Shown one piece after another: positions 47,541-55,421 of a stretch of 64,000 bases of DNA (position 1 is its first letter; every line of letters starts with the position of its first letter). The translations under genes and the position numbers were made by a program. The notes beneath the pieces were generated by a model that was not told the origin of the DNA, did not search any database, and was given only the letters and a program-made list of their open reading frames with translations. The stretch comes from Marivirga atlantica (lineage in GTDB: Bacteria > Bacteroidota > Bacteroidia > Cytophagales > Cyclobacteriaceae). The stretch covers positions 1,240,001-1,304,000 of the forward strand of contig NZ_JAERQG010000001.1 in the NCBI RefSeq assembly GCF_016734805.1. Reading direction: 5' to 3'.

Positions 47541-48359
47541 ATGAGAATATTTACTTCCTTCTTTCTTACTTCAATAATTATATTTTCTTGCTCAACAAAG
47601 CAAGAAAATCAGTCAGCTGAATCAGTACAAGAAATTAAAATGGAGTCAAAGACTGAATATCCACAGTCATTAAATGACTTAACGAAAGCTCATAATATGG
47701 AAGCTTTTAACAATAAGGAAGTGATTGCCTTCGATATTGAATTATATTTCAGAGGTAACTTAAGATTGGATGGTACTATTTACTCAAGAACCAATTCAAC
47801 TAAGGTATTGGTTGAAAAGAAGGATGGTGTGAAATTATTTTTCGATGGGAGTGAAGTGTATATAAGTCCTGATAGTGCTGATACCAAAGGCGTACGCTTT
47901 GATGCGCTTACCTGGCAATATTTTGCTTTAGCACCTTTCAAATTTAAAGATGAAGGCACTAATTGGGAGGAAAATGATTCGCTACCGTTAGATATTGGCA
48001 AACAAAAACAACCTACTTTGAAGTTGACTTTTGGAGAGGGCATAGGCGATGCACCAGACGATTGGTATATCGTCTTTCAATATGATGACAGCCATTTGCT
48101 AAAAGCTATGGCTTACATAGTTACTTTCGGAAACACTCCTCAGGAAAAAGCAGAGAAAAATCCGCATGCTATAGTTTACGATAGCTATACTGAAATTGAT
48201 GGTGTTCAAATGGCTACAGAATGGAGTTTCCATAATTGGAGCTTTGAAACGGGCCTAGGTGAGCAGTTAGGAAAAGCCAGCATTAGTAATATCCGCTTTA
48301 CTAAGGAAACTGAAGATTTGTTTGGGGTAGAAAATAAGAAGATGGTGCCTTTGCCTTAG
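47541..48359 (+). CDS. lipoprotein, DUF6503-like
   Basis: 272 residues; SPII lipobox IIFSC (Cys17). Mature domain begins LTKAHNMEAFNNKEVIAFDIELYFRGNLRLDGTIY, which I associate tentatively with DUF6503 lipoproteins of Cytophagales/Flavobacteria. The fold appears beta-rich, similar to LolA/outer-membrane lipoprotein-sorting proteins (WYIVFQYDDSHLLKAMAYIVTF). No function known. Located after the pruA terminator, so separately transcribed. Confidence 0.6.
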   Translation: MRIFTSFFLTSIIIFSCSTKQENQSAESVQEIKMESKTEYPQSLNDLTKAHNMEAFNNKEVIAFDIELYFRGNLRLDGTIYSRTNSTKVLVEKKDGVKLFFDGSEVYISPDSADTKGVRFDALTWQYFALAPFKFKDEGTNWEENDSLPLDIGKQKQPTLKLTFGEGIGDAPDDWYIVFQYDDSHLLKAMAYIVTFGNTPQEKAEKNPHAIVYDSYTEIDGVQMATEWSFHNWSFETGLGEQLGKASISNIRFTKETEDLFGVENKKMVPLP

Positions 48360-48645
48360 ATAATATTTAAATCAACGGGTTTGTTTTTATTATTAACTTC
48401 TTTTAAAGCTTGATTGTATAAAGTTAATCACAGAAGATCTACCTATTTACAGTTAAGGTAGTCTTTAAGGGATATTGTATATTTTTTTTCGTTCTAATTA
48501 TTAGCCAAACTGTTTATTTAATATTGGATAAATTTTGTTTCTAAGCATAGTGTATACAATCTCCAATAGGTGTTTAGGATAATAGTTTAATCTTAAAAAC
48601 CTTTATTCTCTCATTCATCTCAAATATTTATAACTTAACGTCAAT

Positions 48646-50988
48646 TTATTTCTTTATTATTTTTGCAAATCTAACCTTTCCTTGTCGTGTAGCATTTATT
48701 AGATATATTCCGGCTGGAATATTTTCTCTTATGAAAATGGAGTTTCCTTCTGTATTAAATTCAATCTTTTGACCATCAATACTGTATATTTCTAGTTGGT
48801 CATAACTCTCTATTTCGGAGATGTAAAACCTATTGAAAAATGGATTGGGAAATACATCGATGGTTCTGGTTTCCGTAAAATTAGATAACTTGGCTTTGCT
48901 AGATTCTGAAGCAGATGTCCCTGTGCTTCTGTTTTCCGAAGTGCTTGCTAAGCAAGATGTTCTAATATAACAATATGAATCAAAGTTATTGAAATTATAA
49001 TTGTTTGTTACCCTAACAGAAACACGGTACAGCCAATCATTTTTTATCCAATTAAACATTGAAAGATCAATTGAGGGTTTTAAGGAATATTCAATATGAG
49101 TAGAAATGATAGAATCTGTTGTTCCGTTATTTTTGATTCTTTCAAACTTAAATTCATAAGTAAAATCATTGTTCAATGAATTTGTTGAAATTATCCAGTC
49201 GTTAATTTTATTACCACAATCCTCATCAATTAATTTAAGTGATAAGTTTGAAGGTGTACTAATTGTACATAAAGTATTACCATAACCACCAAAAATGGGA
49301 TGATTTACCGCCCGTACAAGTACTTGATAAGTGGTGTTTGGTACTATCCACTCTTTACTAGAAAGGTCTATAGTGGGAGAAGAGGATTCAACGAAATGAA
49401 TTGTTTCATCAGCTGTGTTACGTATTCTAAACTTATAAGTATAATTACCATCAACAGGAAATGCGGATATTTTCATATCAGTACCATCAATCTGCTTATT
49501 ACAATCCTCATCAATTAATTTAAGTGATAAGTTTGAAGGTGTACTAATTGTGCATAAAGTATTACCATAACCACCAAAAATGGGATGATTTACCGCCCGT
49601 ACAAGTACTTGATAAGTGGTGTTTGGTACTATCCACTCTTTACTAGAAAGGTCTATAGTGGGAGAAGAGGATTCAACGAAATGAATTGTTTCATCAGCTG
49701 TATTACGTATTCTAAACTTATAAGTATAATTACCATCAACAGGAAATGCGGATATTTTCATATCAGTACCATCAATCTGCTTATTACAATCCTCATCAAT
49801 TAATTTAAGTGATAAGTTTGAAGGTGTACTAATTGTACATAAAGTATTACCATAACTACCGAAAATGGGATGATTTACCGCCCGTACAAGTACTTGATAA
49901 GTGGTGTTTGGTACTATCCATTCTTTACTAGAAAGGTCTATAGTGGGAGAAGAGGATTCAACGAAATGAATTGTTTCATTAGCTGTATTACGTATTCTAA
50001 ACTTATAAGTATAATTACCATCAACAGGAAATGCGGATATTTTCATATCAGTACCATCAATCTGTTTATTACAATCTTCTTCTTTTAAGCTTAAATGAGA
50101 ACCTTCAATATTAATAGGGTTTAGATCGTGATCTGAAGCCCAAATGTCATCAATATAAAAAACTTTCTTTTCTGTAGATGTAGGAGCCTGTGAATTCCAC
50201 CAATTTGGTTTATAAATACCTAGCTTCCAATATAAATTAAATAAGACTGGTTGGTTTCTTTCATTCATTTGGTAAAAAACTAATTCGTTGTCTTTCCAAA
50301 TTTCTATCAGTCCATTATTATCAATTGAAAATTTGACTCTTATTTTCCAACTTACCCATTCATCTTTTATTACACTTGCAATTCGATATCTTTGGGTATT
50401 AGAAGTTTCTCCATGAGTTACCACATACCAATCATGACCAATAATTTGAATGTTTAATGGTGGTTTTGATGGTTTGCTCTTAGTATGAAATTGTCCAATG
50501 ATATCGTGACTATTTTTACTTAGGTCACTTTCATTGAAAGAGTAGATAGGTTCTAATTCATAATCTGGATCTAATTTAATTCTGTAGTGAAACCAATGTT
50601 CTTTATTTGGATCATATTTTAAATCACATTCGTTTGTTACGGTAAATTCATTTCTATTCATGAAAGTTTGAAAATTTATTGGACTTTCAGTAGTGTTCTT
50701 ATTATAGTTAAAAAATAGGGAGTCACTTATCCGGTTAAATTCAACTTTTATAGCAGTGTTGCCATCTGGTCCATTAAAAATTGAAGTGTTTTTGAATACT
50801 TCAAATGCCTCTTGTTGATTATTTTGGTTGAGATCCACCCAGCTTCCAGATTGGCTTGGTTGGTAATATGGGTTTTCAATAAGGTCGTTGTAATTGTCAT
50901 ACTCCTCTATATCATCATAAAAATATAGCTGGGCATTTAATTGATTAATAAATAAATGAATGGCTAAAATTAGTATTATTTTTTTCAT
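48646..50988 (-). CDS. polysaccharide-lyase-like (heparin lyase I family) T9SS protein with triplicated Ig-like repeat
   Basis: Start at the ATG of KKIILILAIHLFINQLNA (signal peptide). Residues about 20-300 match the jelly-roll polysaccharide lyase family PF14099 (HWFHYRIKLDPDYE, DIIGQFHTK, EWVSWKIRVKFS, LIEIWKDNELVF, YWKLGIYKPNWW), so a secreted lyase on acidic polysaccharide is plausible; catalytic residues were not verified. Three 95-residue repeats follow (LIDEDCNKQIDGTDMKISAF), nearly identical at DNA level (285-bp units at 49216-50070), plus a fourth diverged copy with the Cys kept. A C-terminal T9SS domain (FPNPFFNRFYI, IPAGIYLINA) ends the protein. Confidence 0.75.
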   Translation of the reverse strand: MKKIILILAIHLFINQLNAQLYFYDDIEEYDNYNDLIENPYYQPSQSGSWVDLNQNNQQEAFEVFKNTSIFNGPDGNTAIKVEFNRISDSLFFNYNKNTTESPINFQTFMNRNEFTVTNECDLKYDPNKEHWFHYRIKLDPDYELEPIYSFNESDLSKNSHDIIGQFHTKSKPSKPPLNIQIIGHDWYVVTHGETSNTQRYRIASVIKDEWVSWKIRVKFSIDNNGLIEIWKDNELVFYQMNERNQPVLFNLYWKLGIYKPNWWNSQAPTSTEKKVFYIDDIWASDHDLNPINIEGSHLSLKEEDCNKQIDGTDMKISAFPVDGNYTYKFRIRNTANETIHFVESSSPTIDLSSKEWIVPNTTYQVLVRAVNHPIFGSYGNTLCTISTPSNLSLKLIDEDCNKQIDGTDMKISAFPVDGNYTYKFRIRNTADETIHFVESSSPTIDLSSKEWIVPNTTYQVLVRAVNHPIFGGYGNTLCTISTPSNLSLKLIDEDCNKQIDGTDMKISAFPVDGNYTYKFRIRNTADETIHFVESSSPTIDLSSKEWIVPNTTYQVLVRAVNHPIFGGYGNTLCTISTPSNLSLKLIDEDCGNKINDWIISTNSLNNDFTYEFKFERIKNNGTTDSIISTHIEYSLKPSIDLSMFNWIKNDWLYRVSVRVTNNYNFNNFDSYCYIRTSCLASTSENRSTGTSASESSKAKLSNFTETRTIDVFPNPFFNRFYISEIESYDQLEIYSIDGQKIEFNTEGNSIFIRENIPAGIYLINATRQGKVRFAKIIKK
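49216..50070. repeat. three tandem 285-bp repeats inside the lyase-like gene
   Basis: Units 49216-49500, 49501-49785 and 49786-50070 start at the shared ACAATC and differ at only a handful of positions (about 2 between the first two and 5 between the second and third), i.e. about 98% identity. Each encodes one 95-residue Ig-like module in frame. Confidence 0.92.
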
Positions 50989-51060
50989 GTTATTAGGTGA
51001 GTTAATTCTCAAACACAAACAATATAATCCTCAGCACATAAAGAATCTATTCTTAGGTGG

Positions 51061-52041
51061 CTACTTATCCACCAAAACATCTTCCTTGTCTTTTTTGAGC
51101 TTGTCAATAATTAAGCTGCTGGCGCCAATAATTGGGGCTGATTGGTTTTGTAGTTGAGAAGAGATCACTCTTACTTTTCCTTTAAATATGGGCATCAGGT
51201 GTTTCTCAAGATGCTTCTTGGTAGGTTCAAATATTAAATCACCAGCCTGAGAAAGTCCGCCAAAGATAAAAATGGCTTCAGGGTCAGTATGCACAACGGT
51301 GTCGGCAAGTTTGGTCCCTAAAATGCGGCCTGTATATTCAAAGGCTTGTTTGGCAATAATGTCACCTTTTAGTGCATATTTGGTGATCATCTCTGGGCTG
51401 AGTTCATCAAAGCTTACACTTCTCAATTCACTAGGTTCAGTGTAATCAGCAATGAGCTTATAAACAGTTCTTTTAATGCCTGTAGCTGATACATAAGTCT
51501 CTAAACAACCGCGTTTGCCACAACCACAAAAACGGCCATTGGTATAATTTACCGTAGTATGTCCAAGCTCACCACCAAAACCGTGTGCTCCATTGATTAT
51601 TTGTCCGTTGGATACAACACCTGCACCCAGGCCAGTGCCTAAGGTGATTACAATGAAGTCTTTCATATCCTTGGCACCACCAAAAATCATTTCACCTACA
51701 GCGGCAGCATTGGCATCGTTAGTTACCACAACAGGAACGCTAAACTCATCTTCCAGACAATTGGCGAGTGGAAGTATGCCTTTCCAACGAAGATTTGGTG
51801 CATGTTCAATAGTACCTTTATGGTAGTTGGCATTTGGGGCTCCAACGCCAATACCAATCAAGTCATGTTCGTCAGCATTTAATCCTTTTCTTATTTCTTT
51901 GGCAACTGCGCCTATGAAATCCTCAAAAATAGCTTCGGTTTGAGTAGGTAAGCTTCCCTGGTATAATACCTTACCTTCCATATTAACGATACCGAATTTA
52001 GTACCTGTTCCTCCTATGTCTATGCCAATGCTTACCTTCAT
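51061..52041 (-). CDS. ROK-family sugar kinase (glucokinase-like)
   Basis: 326 residues. ATP motif DIGGTGTKFG (8-17), catalytic Asp109 in TNDANAAAVGE, phosphate loop LGTGLGAG (134-141). ROK zinc site: His161 in GELGH with Cys172, Cys174 and Cys179 in CGCGKRGCLE. It phosphorylates a hexose, most often glucose in this subgroup, feeding glycolysis. It is the third gene of the run pfkA, BadF-type kinase, ROK kinase, 48 bp after the second. Glucose versus another hexose cannot be settled from sequence, so no symbol is given. Confidence 0.88.
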   Translation of the reverse strand: MKVSIGIDIGGTGTKFGIVNMEGKVLYQGSLPTQTEAIFEDFIGAVAKEIRKGLNADEHDLIGIGVGAPNANYHKGTIEHAPNLRWKGILPLANCLEDEFSVPVVVTNDANAAAVGEMIFGGAKDMKDFIVITLGTGLGAGVVSNGQIINGAHGFGGELGHTTVNYTNGRFCGCGKRGCLETYVSATGIKRTVYKLIADYTEPSELRSVSFDELSPEMITKYALKGDIIAKQAFEYTGRILGTKLADTVVHTDPEAIFIFGGLSQAGDLIFEPTKKHLEKHLMPIFKGKVRVISSQLQNQSAPIIGASSLIIDKLKKDKEDVLVDK

Positions 52042-52089
52042 AATTCTTCTATTTTTGAGTTGCTATTTTCTCTGACAGAAACGCTTTTC

Positions 52090-52947
52090 TTAATTTTTAT
52101 AATGCTTGTCTATTAGGTAGTCTACCAACAAATTGATAGGCTCTTCAATAAACTGGCCTTTATTCAACCCTTTTTCTTCTATTAACTCATTAACAATTTG
52201 TTCAAAGTGGTAGGGTACAGAACCAACAAAATTGATCTTGTAGTTTTCTACATTTTTATACTGCAGAATGTATATCTCAAAAAAATCTTTAATACTACTC
52301 TTTACCATGTCATGCACGAAAGGGTGCTCAATACGCTCCTTCAAAAACTGGCTGAAGCTTGAGAAGAATACATTCGCGTAAGGTTTGATGTAAACGCTTA
52401 ATTGAATGTCCTGCTTAGATAGTTGAAACTCCTGCTCAAGCTCTCTATGTATTTCTGCTGGTAATTGTTTTTTAAGGTATTTGCTCAATAGCGTCTTTCC
52501 GAAGTGGCTTCTACTTCCTTCATCGCCTAGAATAAAATCTAGTCCGCTTACTTCCTGCCTCACAATATCACCATCAAAAAGGCAGGCATTAGAACCTGTG
52601 CCAATTAGAGCAGTAATTGAAGGTTCGCCTGTGTAGGTGGCAAAAGCTGCTGCTACTATATCCTCTTTCACATATAAGTGAGGCTTGTTGAATACCATAG
52701 AAAGCCCACGCTCAACCATGGCAGAAAAGTGTCTGCTTGAACAACCTGCACCAAAAAAATAAACTACCTCGATCTTATCCTTATGTTGAAGGATGTCGTC
52801 ACCAAGGGTTTTTACGGTTTCAGAAATGGCTATGTCATCCATAAAAAATGGATTGATGCCATGTGTGCTTTTTCTTACGGTTGGCTTTTTGTCTTCAACT
52901 AATTGCCAATCGCATTTGGTAGAGCCGCTTGTTCCTATTAAGATCAT
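52090..52947 (-). CDS. BadF/BcrA-type ATPase, N-acetylglucosamine-kinase-like
   Basis: 285 residues of the ASKHA superfamily. Phosphate-1 motif IGTSGSTKCDWQLV (3-16), STHGINPFF, phosphate-2 IGTGSNACLF and the adenosine-region LGDEGSRSHFGK match eukaryotic-like GlcNAc kinases (COG2971). It probably phosphorylates an amino sugar or related hexose released from cell-wall or chitin recycling. It begins 1 bp after the pfkA stop and is followed by the ROK kinase, so the three are almost certainly one operon. Substrate not determined. Confidence 0.8.
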   Translation of the reverse strand: MILIGTSGSTKCDWQLVEDKKPTVRKSTHGINPFFMDDIAISETVKTLGDDILQHKDKIEVVYFFGAGCSSRHFSAMVERGLSMVFNKPHLYVKEDIVAAAFATYTGEPSITALIGTGSNACLFDGDIVRQEVSGLDFILGDEGSRSHFGKTLLSKYLKKQLPAEIHRELEQEFQLSKQDIQLSVYIKPYANVFFSSFSQFLKERIEHPFVHDMVKSSIKDFFEIYILQYKNVENYKINFVGSVPYHFEQIVNELIEEKGLNKGQFIEEPINLLVDYLIDKHYKN

Positions 52948-52948
52948 A

Positions 52949-53929
52949 TCAGATTGATAATATTTTTGCTATTCTAAGGTCGTCTTTATGAACGTATTTT
53001 GGTTGGGTCATGATTTCCTCAAATTTATTGTAAACCATTTTATTGTTCACAATACCAATCATTACGTCAGTTTTGCCTTCATCAAGGCTCTCAACTGCCG
53101 CTACCCCCATTTTGCTGGCCAATACCCTATCAAAATATGTAGGAGCACCACCACGCTGCAAATGACCTAATATAGTTACTTTTGTGTCAAAATAGGAGGA
53201 TTTTTCCTTAACCTTTTGGGCTATTTCCATTGCAGAGCCAGATTTTCCTCCTTCAGCTACTATAACAAGACTTGAGCTCTTATTGTGTTTGCCACCCTCA
53301 TTTAATTTTTTTACCAATTCGTCAATGGAAGTTTGCTCTTCAGGTATGATTACGGAAACAGCGCCTCCTGCAATGCCTGCATTGATGGCTATATAGCCCG
53401 AGTCTCTTCCCATTACTTCAATGAAAAATAGACGATTATGAGATAATGCAGTATCCCTGATTTTATCAATTGCTTCAACAGCGGTATTGGTTGCTGTATC
53501 GAAACCGATGGTATAATCGGTTCCCGGAATGTCATTGTCAATAGTACCGGGTAAGCATACATAAGGTATACCATGCTCCTTGTATAAATGATGCATACCA
53601 GTAAAGGAACCATCACCACCTATGCCTATTAAGCCATCGATATTATGCTTTTTTAATTGTTCATATGCTTTGGCTCTTCCTTCAGGGGTCTTAAACTCTG
53701 TTGAACGTGCCGATTTTAAAATGGTGCCGCCTCTTTGAAGAATGTTAGAAACAGAGCGTACATCCATGGGTACAAAATCGCCTTCAATCATTCCCTCATA
53801 GCCTCTGTAAATTCCTATGATTTCTTTGTCGTAATAAATTCCTGCCCTTACTACTGCTCTGATGGCAGCATTCATACCAGGAGCGTCTCCTCCTGACGTA
53901 AAAACGCCAATCCGCTTCATGTTTGTCAT
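52949..53929 (-). CDS. pfkA: ATP-dependent 6-phosphofructokinase
   Basis: Committed step of glycolysis. Start placed at the ATG of MTNMKRIGVFTSGGDAPGMN (53929; 53920 also possible). A longer TTG-initiated frame from 53980 would run through the promoter and operator and is rejected. Signature motifs: GVFTSGGDAPGMNAA (ATP loop), GGDGSFTG, PGTIDNDIPGTD (catalytic Asp), GRDSGYIA, and HLQRGGAPTYFDR. The -7 box TATCTTTG at 53950-53957 overlaps a palindromic operator shared with the GH97 gene, and the NUDIX regulator is divergent. This suggests sugar-responsive control, which is unusual for pfkA. Confidence 0.95.
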   Translation of the reverse strand: MTNMKRIGVFTSGGDAPGMNAAIRAVVRAGIYYDKEIIGIYRGYEGMIEGDFVPMDVRSVSNILQRGGTILKSARSTEFKTPEGRAKAYEQLKKHNIDGLIGIGGDGSFTGMHHLYKEHGIPYVCLPGTIDNDIPGTDYTIGFDTATNTAVEAIDKIRDTALSHNRLFFIEVMGRDSGYIAINAGIAGGAVSVIIPEEQTSIDELVKKLNEGGKHNKSSSLVIVAEGGKSGSAMEIAQKVKEKSSYFDTKVTILGHLQRGGAPTYFDRVLASKMGVAAVESLDEGKTDVMIGIVNNKMVYNKFEEIMTQPKYVHKDDLRIAKILSI

Positions 53930-53949
53930 ATTAAATTTTATCAGCCTGC

Positions 53950-53957
53950 CAAAGATA
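53950..53957 (-). promoter_or_regulatory. -7 box of the pfkA operon
   Basis: TATCTTTG on the minus strand fits TAnnTTTG. It abuts and partly overlaps the palindrome at 53955-53975. Confidence 0.55.
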
Positions 53958-53975
53958 GTGTAATAGGTACACTTA
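53955..53975. promoter_or_regulatory. palindromic operator, predicted NUDIX-regulator site (copy 2)
   Basis: Arms AGTGTA and TACACT (7 of 8 when extended) around ATAGG. Nineteen bases (53957-53975) are identical to the GH97 upstream site. It sits between two divergent -7 boxes, touching that of pfkA and lying in the -20 to -40 region of the regulator promoter, so one bound protein could control both. Confidence 0.75.
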
Positions 53976-53991
53976 CCCAATAGTATTTTAT

Positions 53992-53999
53992 TATCTTTG
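53992..53999 (+). promoter_or_regulatory. -7 box of the NUDIX regulator gene
   Basis: TATCTTTG fits TAnnTTTG and is the same octamer as the divergent pfkA box. It is 21 bp upstream of the ATG at 54021. Confidence 0.55.
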
Positions 54000-54020
54000 T
54001 CCTTTACTTTTTAGAACAAG

Positions 54021-54749
54021 ATGGCAACATTTCACTATAACCCACATATTTCAGTCGACTGTGTAATCTTCGGTTTCGATGACGAAAAAATCAATATTTT
54101 ATTGATTAAACGTAAGCAGATAGATAAAAAAGTTTATGCCCTGCCAGGTGATTTGGTTAAAAAAGGAGAGGATTTAGATGTTGCCGCAGCGCGTATATTG
54201 TCCGAATTAACAGGGCTTTCAAACGTGTATCAGGAGCAGTTTAAAACATTTGGTTCGCCAGATAGAATTCAGGATCCTGCTGATATTGAATGGTTGAAGT
54301 CTATTAGGGAACATCCAGAAGCACGGGTAATTACAGTGGGCTATAATGCTATTATCAAGACTAATGATTTTGAAATTCATGCTTCTTCTTTTGCAGAAGA
54401 GGTGATGTGGCATCCGATTGAAAAGCCTCAGAAATTAGCATTCGATCATAATGATATTGCCAATACAGGATGGGCCATGCTCAGAGAAAAAATTAAGCGT
54501 GAGCCAATAGTTGCCTTTAACCTTTTACCAAAAAAATTCACCTTGCGTCAGTTACAAACGCTCTATGAAGCCATAGTTGGTAATGAGCTGGATAAGCGTA
54601 ATTTCAGGAAACGTATGCTACGTAATAAATTTATAGTACCGCTTGACGAGAAAGAGCAGAATGTTTCTCATAAACCTGCTCAGTATTTTGCTTTCGATAA
54701 AGAAATCTACAAAGAAGACTTTGCCAAAGATCAATGGTTTTTGTTTTGA
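54021..54749 (+). CDS. NUDIX-winged-helix transcriptional regulator (NrtR/AraR-type)
   Basis: 242 residues. An N-terminal NUDIX fold (about 8-145) is followed by a winged helix (about 160-225; FTLRQLQTLYEAIVGNELDKRNFRKRML), the architecture of NrtR-type repressors, including the Bacteroides L-arabinose regulator AraR. The Nudix box (43-66) is degenerate: the REUxEE core reads RILSEL, so two catalytic Glu are lost and it should bind rather than hydrolyse its ligand. Divergent from the pfkA-BadF-ROK operon, with a shared palindrome between. Predicted autoregulated regulator of sugar catabolism; the effector is unknown, perhaps a sugar or sugar phosphate. Confidence 0.88.
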   Translation: MATFHYNPHISVDCVIFGFDDEKINILLIKRKQIDKKVYALPGDLVKKGEDLDVAAARILSELTGLSNVYQEQFKTFGSPDRIQDPADIEWLKSIREHPEARVITVGYNAIIKTNDFEIHASSFAEEVMWHPIEKPQKLAFDHNDIANTGWAMLREKIKREPIVAFNLLPKKFTLRQLQTLYEAIVGNELDKRNFRKRMLRNKFIVPLDEKEQNVSHKPAQYFAFDKEIYKEDFAKDQWFLF

Positions 54750-54817
54750 ATTAATTAATCCTAGCTAGTGTTAAAATAATTAGCTAAAGTTTTATTAAAG
54801 GCTTACCTTAATACATT

Positions 54818-55045
54818 ATGAATATCAAAGAAAGGATAATAAAAAGGGTTAATGACATTAATGATCCCGAACTTTTAAATGAATTGCTAAGTGCAATTGA
54901 GTTAGAACATGAGATAGAAAATTTTCATGAATTAAATTCTAGCGAGAAAAAAGCAATTGATGAAGGCATAGTTGAAGCTGATAAGGGCTTACTAAAGTCT
55001 AGTGAGGATGCCAAAGCATTAATGAATCAATGGCTAAAGAAGTAA
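54818..55045 (+). CDS. putative antitoxin of a ParE/RelE-type pair
   Basis: 75 residues, acidic and helical: NIKERIIKRVNDINDPELLNELLSAIELEHEIENFHELNSSEKKAIDEGIVEADKGLLKSS. The C-terminal part (AIDEGIVEADKGLLKSSEDA...MNQW) is a pattern seen in antitoxins paired with RelE/ParE toxins in Bacteroidota. Its end overlaps the toxin start by 16 bp, the usual antitoxin-first arrangement. Confidence 0.78.
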   Translation: MNIKERIIKRVNDINDPELLNELLSAIELEHEIENFHELNSSEKKAIDEGIVEADKGLLKSSEDAKALMNQWLKK

Positions 55046-55323
55046 AATGGACTGATAAATCTATTAAGGATAGAGTAGAAATTTATAAATATTGGGCTGA
55101 ACGAAACAAGTCTGAAGTTTACTCTAGGAATCTGGATGAATTATTTGAGAAGTCAGCTAGAGCTATTTCAATATTTCCACTTATCGGAACTCCTACCAAT
55201 TACAAAAATGTGTATGCCAAGATTGTTAGGGATTATAAAATATTCTATCGTTTAAGAATTGATGAAGTTCAAATTTTAAGAGTGTGGGATACCAGAAGAA
55301 ACCCAAATAAAGTAGGTCTTTAG
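55030..55323 (+). CDS. RelE/ParE-family toxin
   Basis: 97 residues with the RelE/ParE fold: KEVKWTDKSIKDRVEIYKYWAERN, a central helix pair, then FPLIGTPTNYKNVYAKIVRDYKIFYRLRIDEVQILRVWDTRRNP. The final WDTRRNP is the typical end of ParE-like toxins (gyrase or ribosome-dependent RNase targets in the family). Target not assigned. Overlaps the antitoxin gene by 16 bp, implying translational coupling. Confidence 0.88.
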   Translation: MAKEVKWTDKSIKDRVEIYKYWAERNKSEVYSRNLDELFEKSARAISIFPLIGTPTNYKNVYAKIVRDYKIFYRLRIDEVQILRVWDTRRNPNKVGL

Positions 55324-55421
55324 GTGCTTATTTGGCTATACACCCGGTCGTTTGAAAGTAATCCGTTTATAATTCTCCTTTTTCCATTGCATACTCAAAA
55401 AGTTGAGTAAATTTTGTGTCT

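Noticed and set aside
48360-48645. Small gene or RNA gene in the gap before the lyase-like gene
   Set aside because: No coding frame of note, no tRNA-like cloverleaf and no clear hairpin.
49216-50070. Possible CRISPR-like array because of regular repeats
   Set aside because: Units are 285 bp, contiguous without spacers and code in frame for a repeated protein domain.
49300-50088. Three evenly spaced 72-codon open frames on the plus strand
   Set aside because: They are antisense images of the 285-bp repeats in the lyase-like gene on the minus strand; identical spacing and lack of start signals show they are not genes.
53930-53980. Longer pfkA starting at a TTG at 53980
   Set aside because: The extra 17 codons cover the -7 box and the palindromic operator; an ATG with the conserved PFK N-terminus lies downstream.
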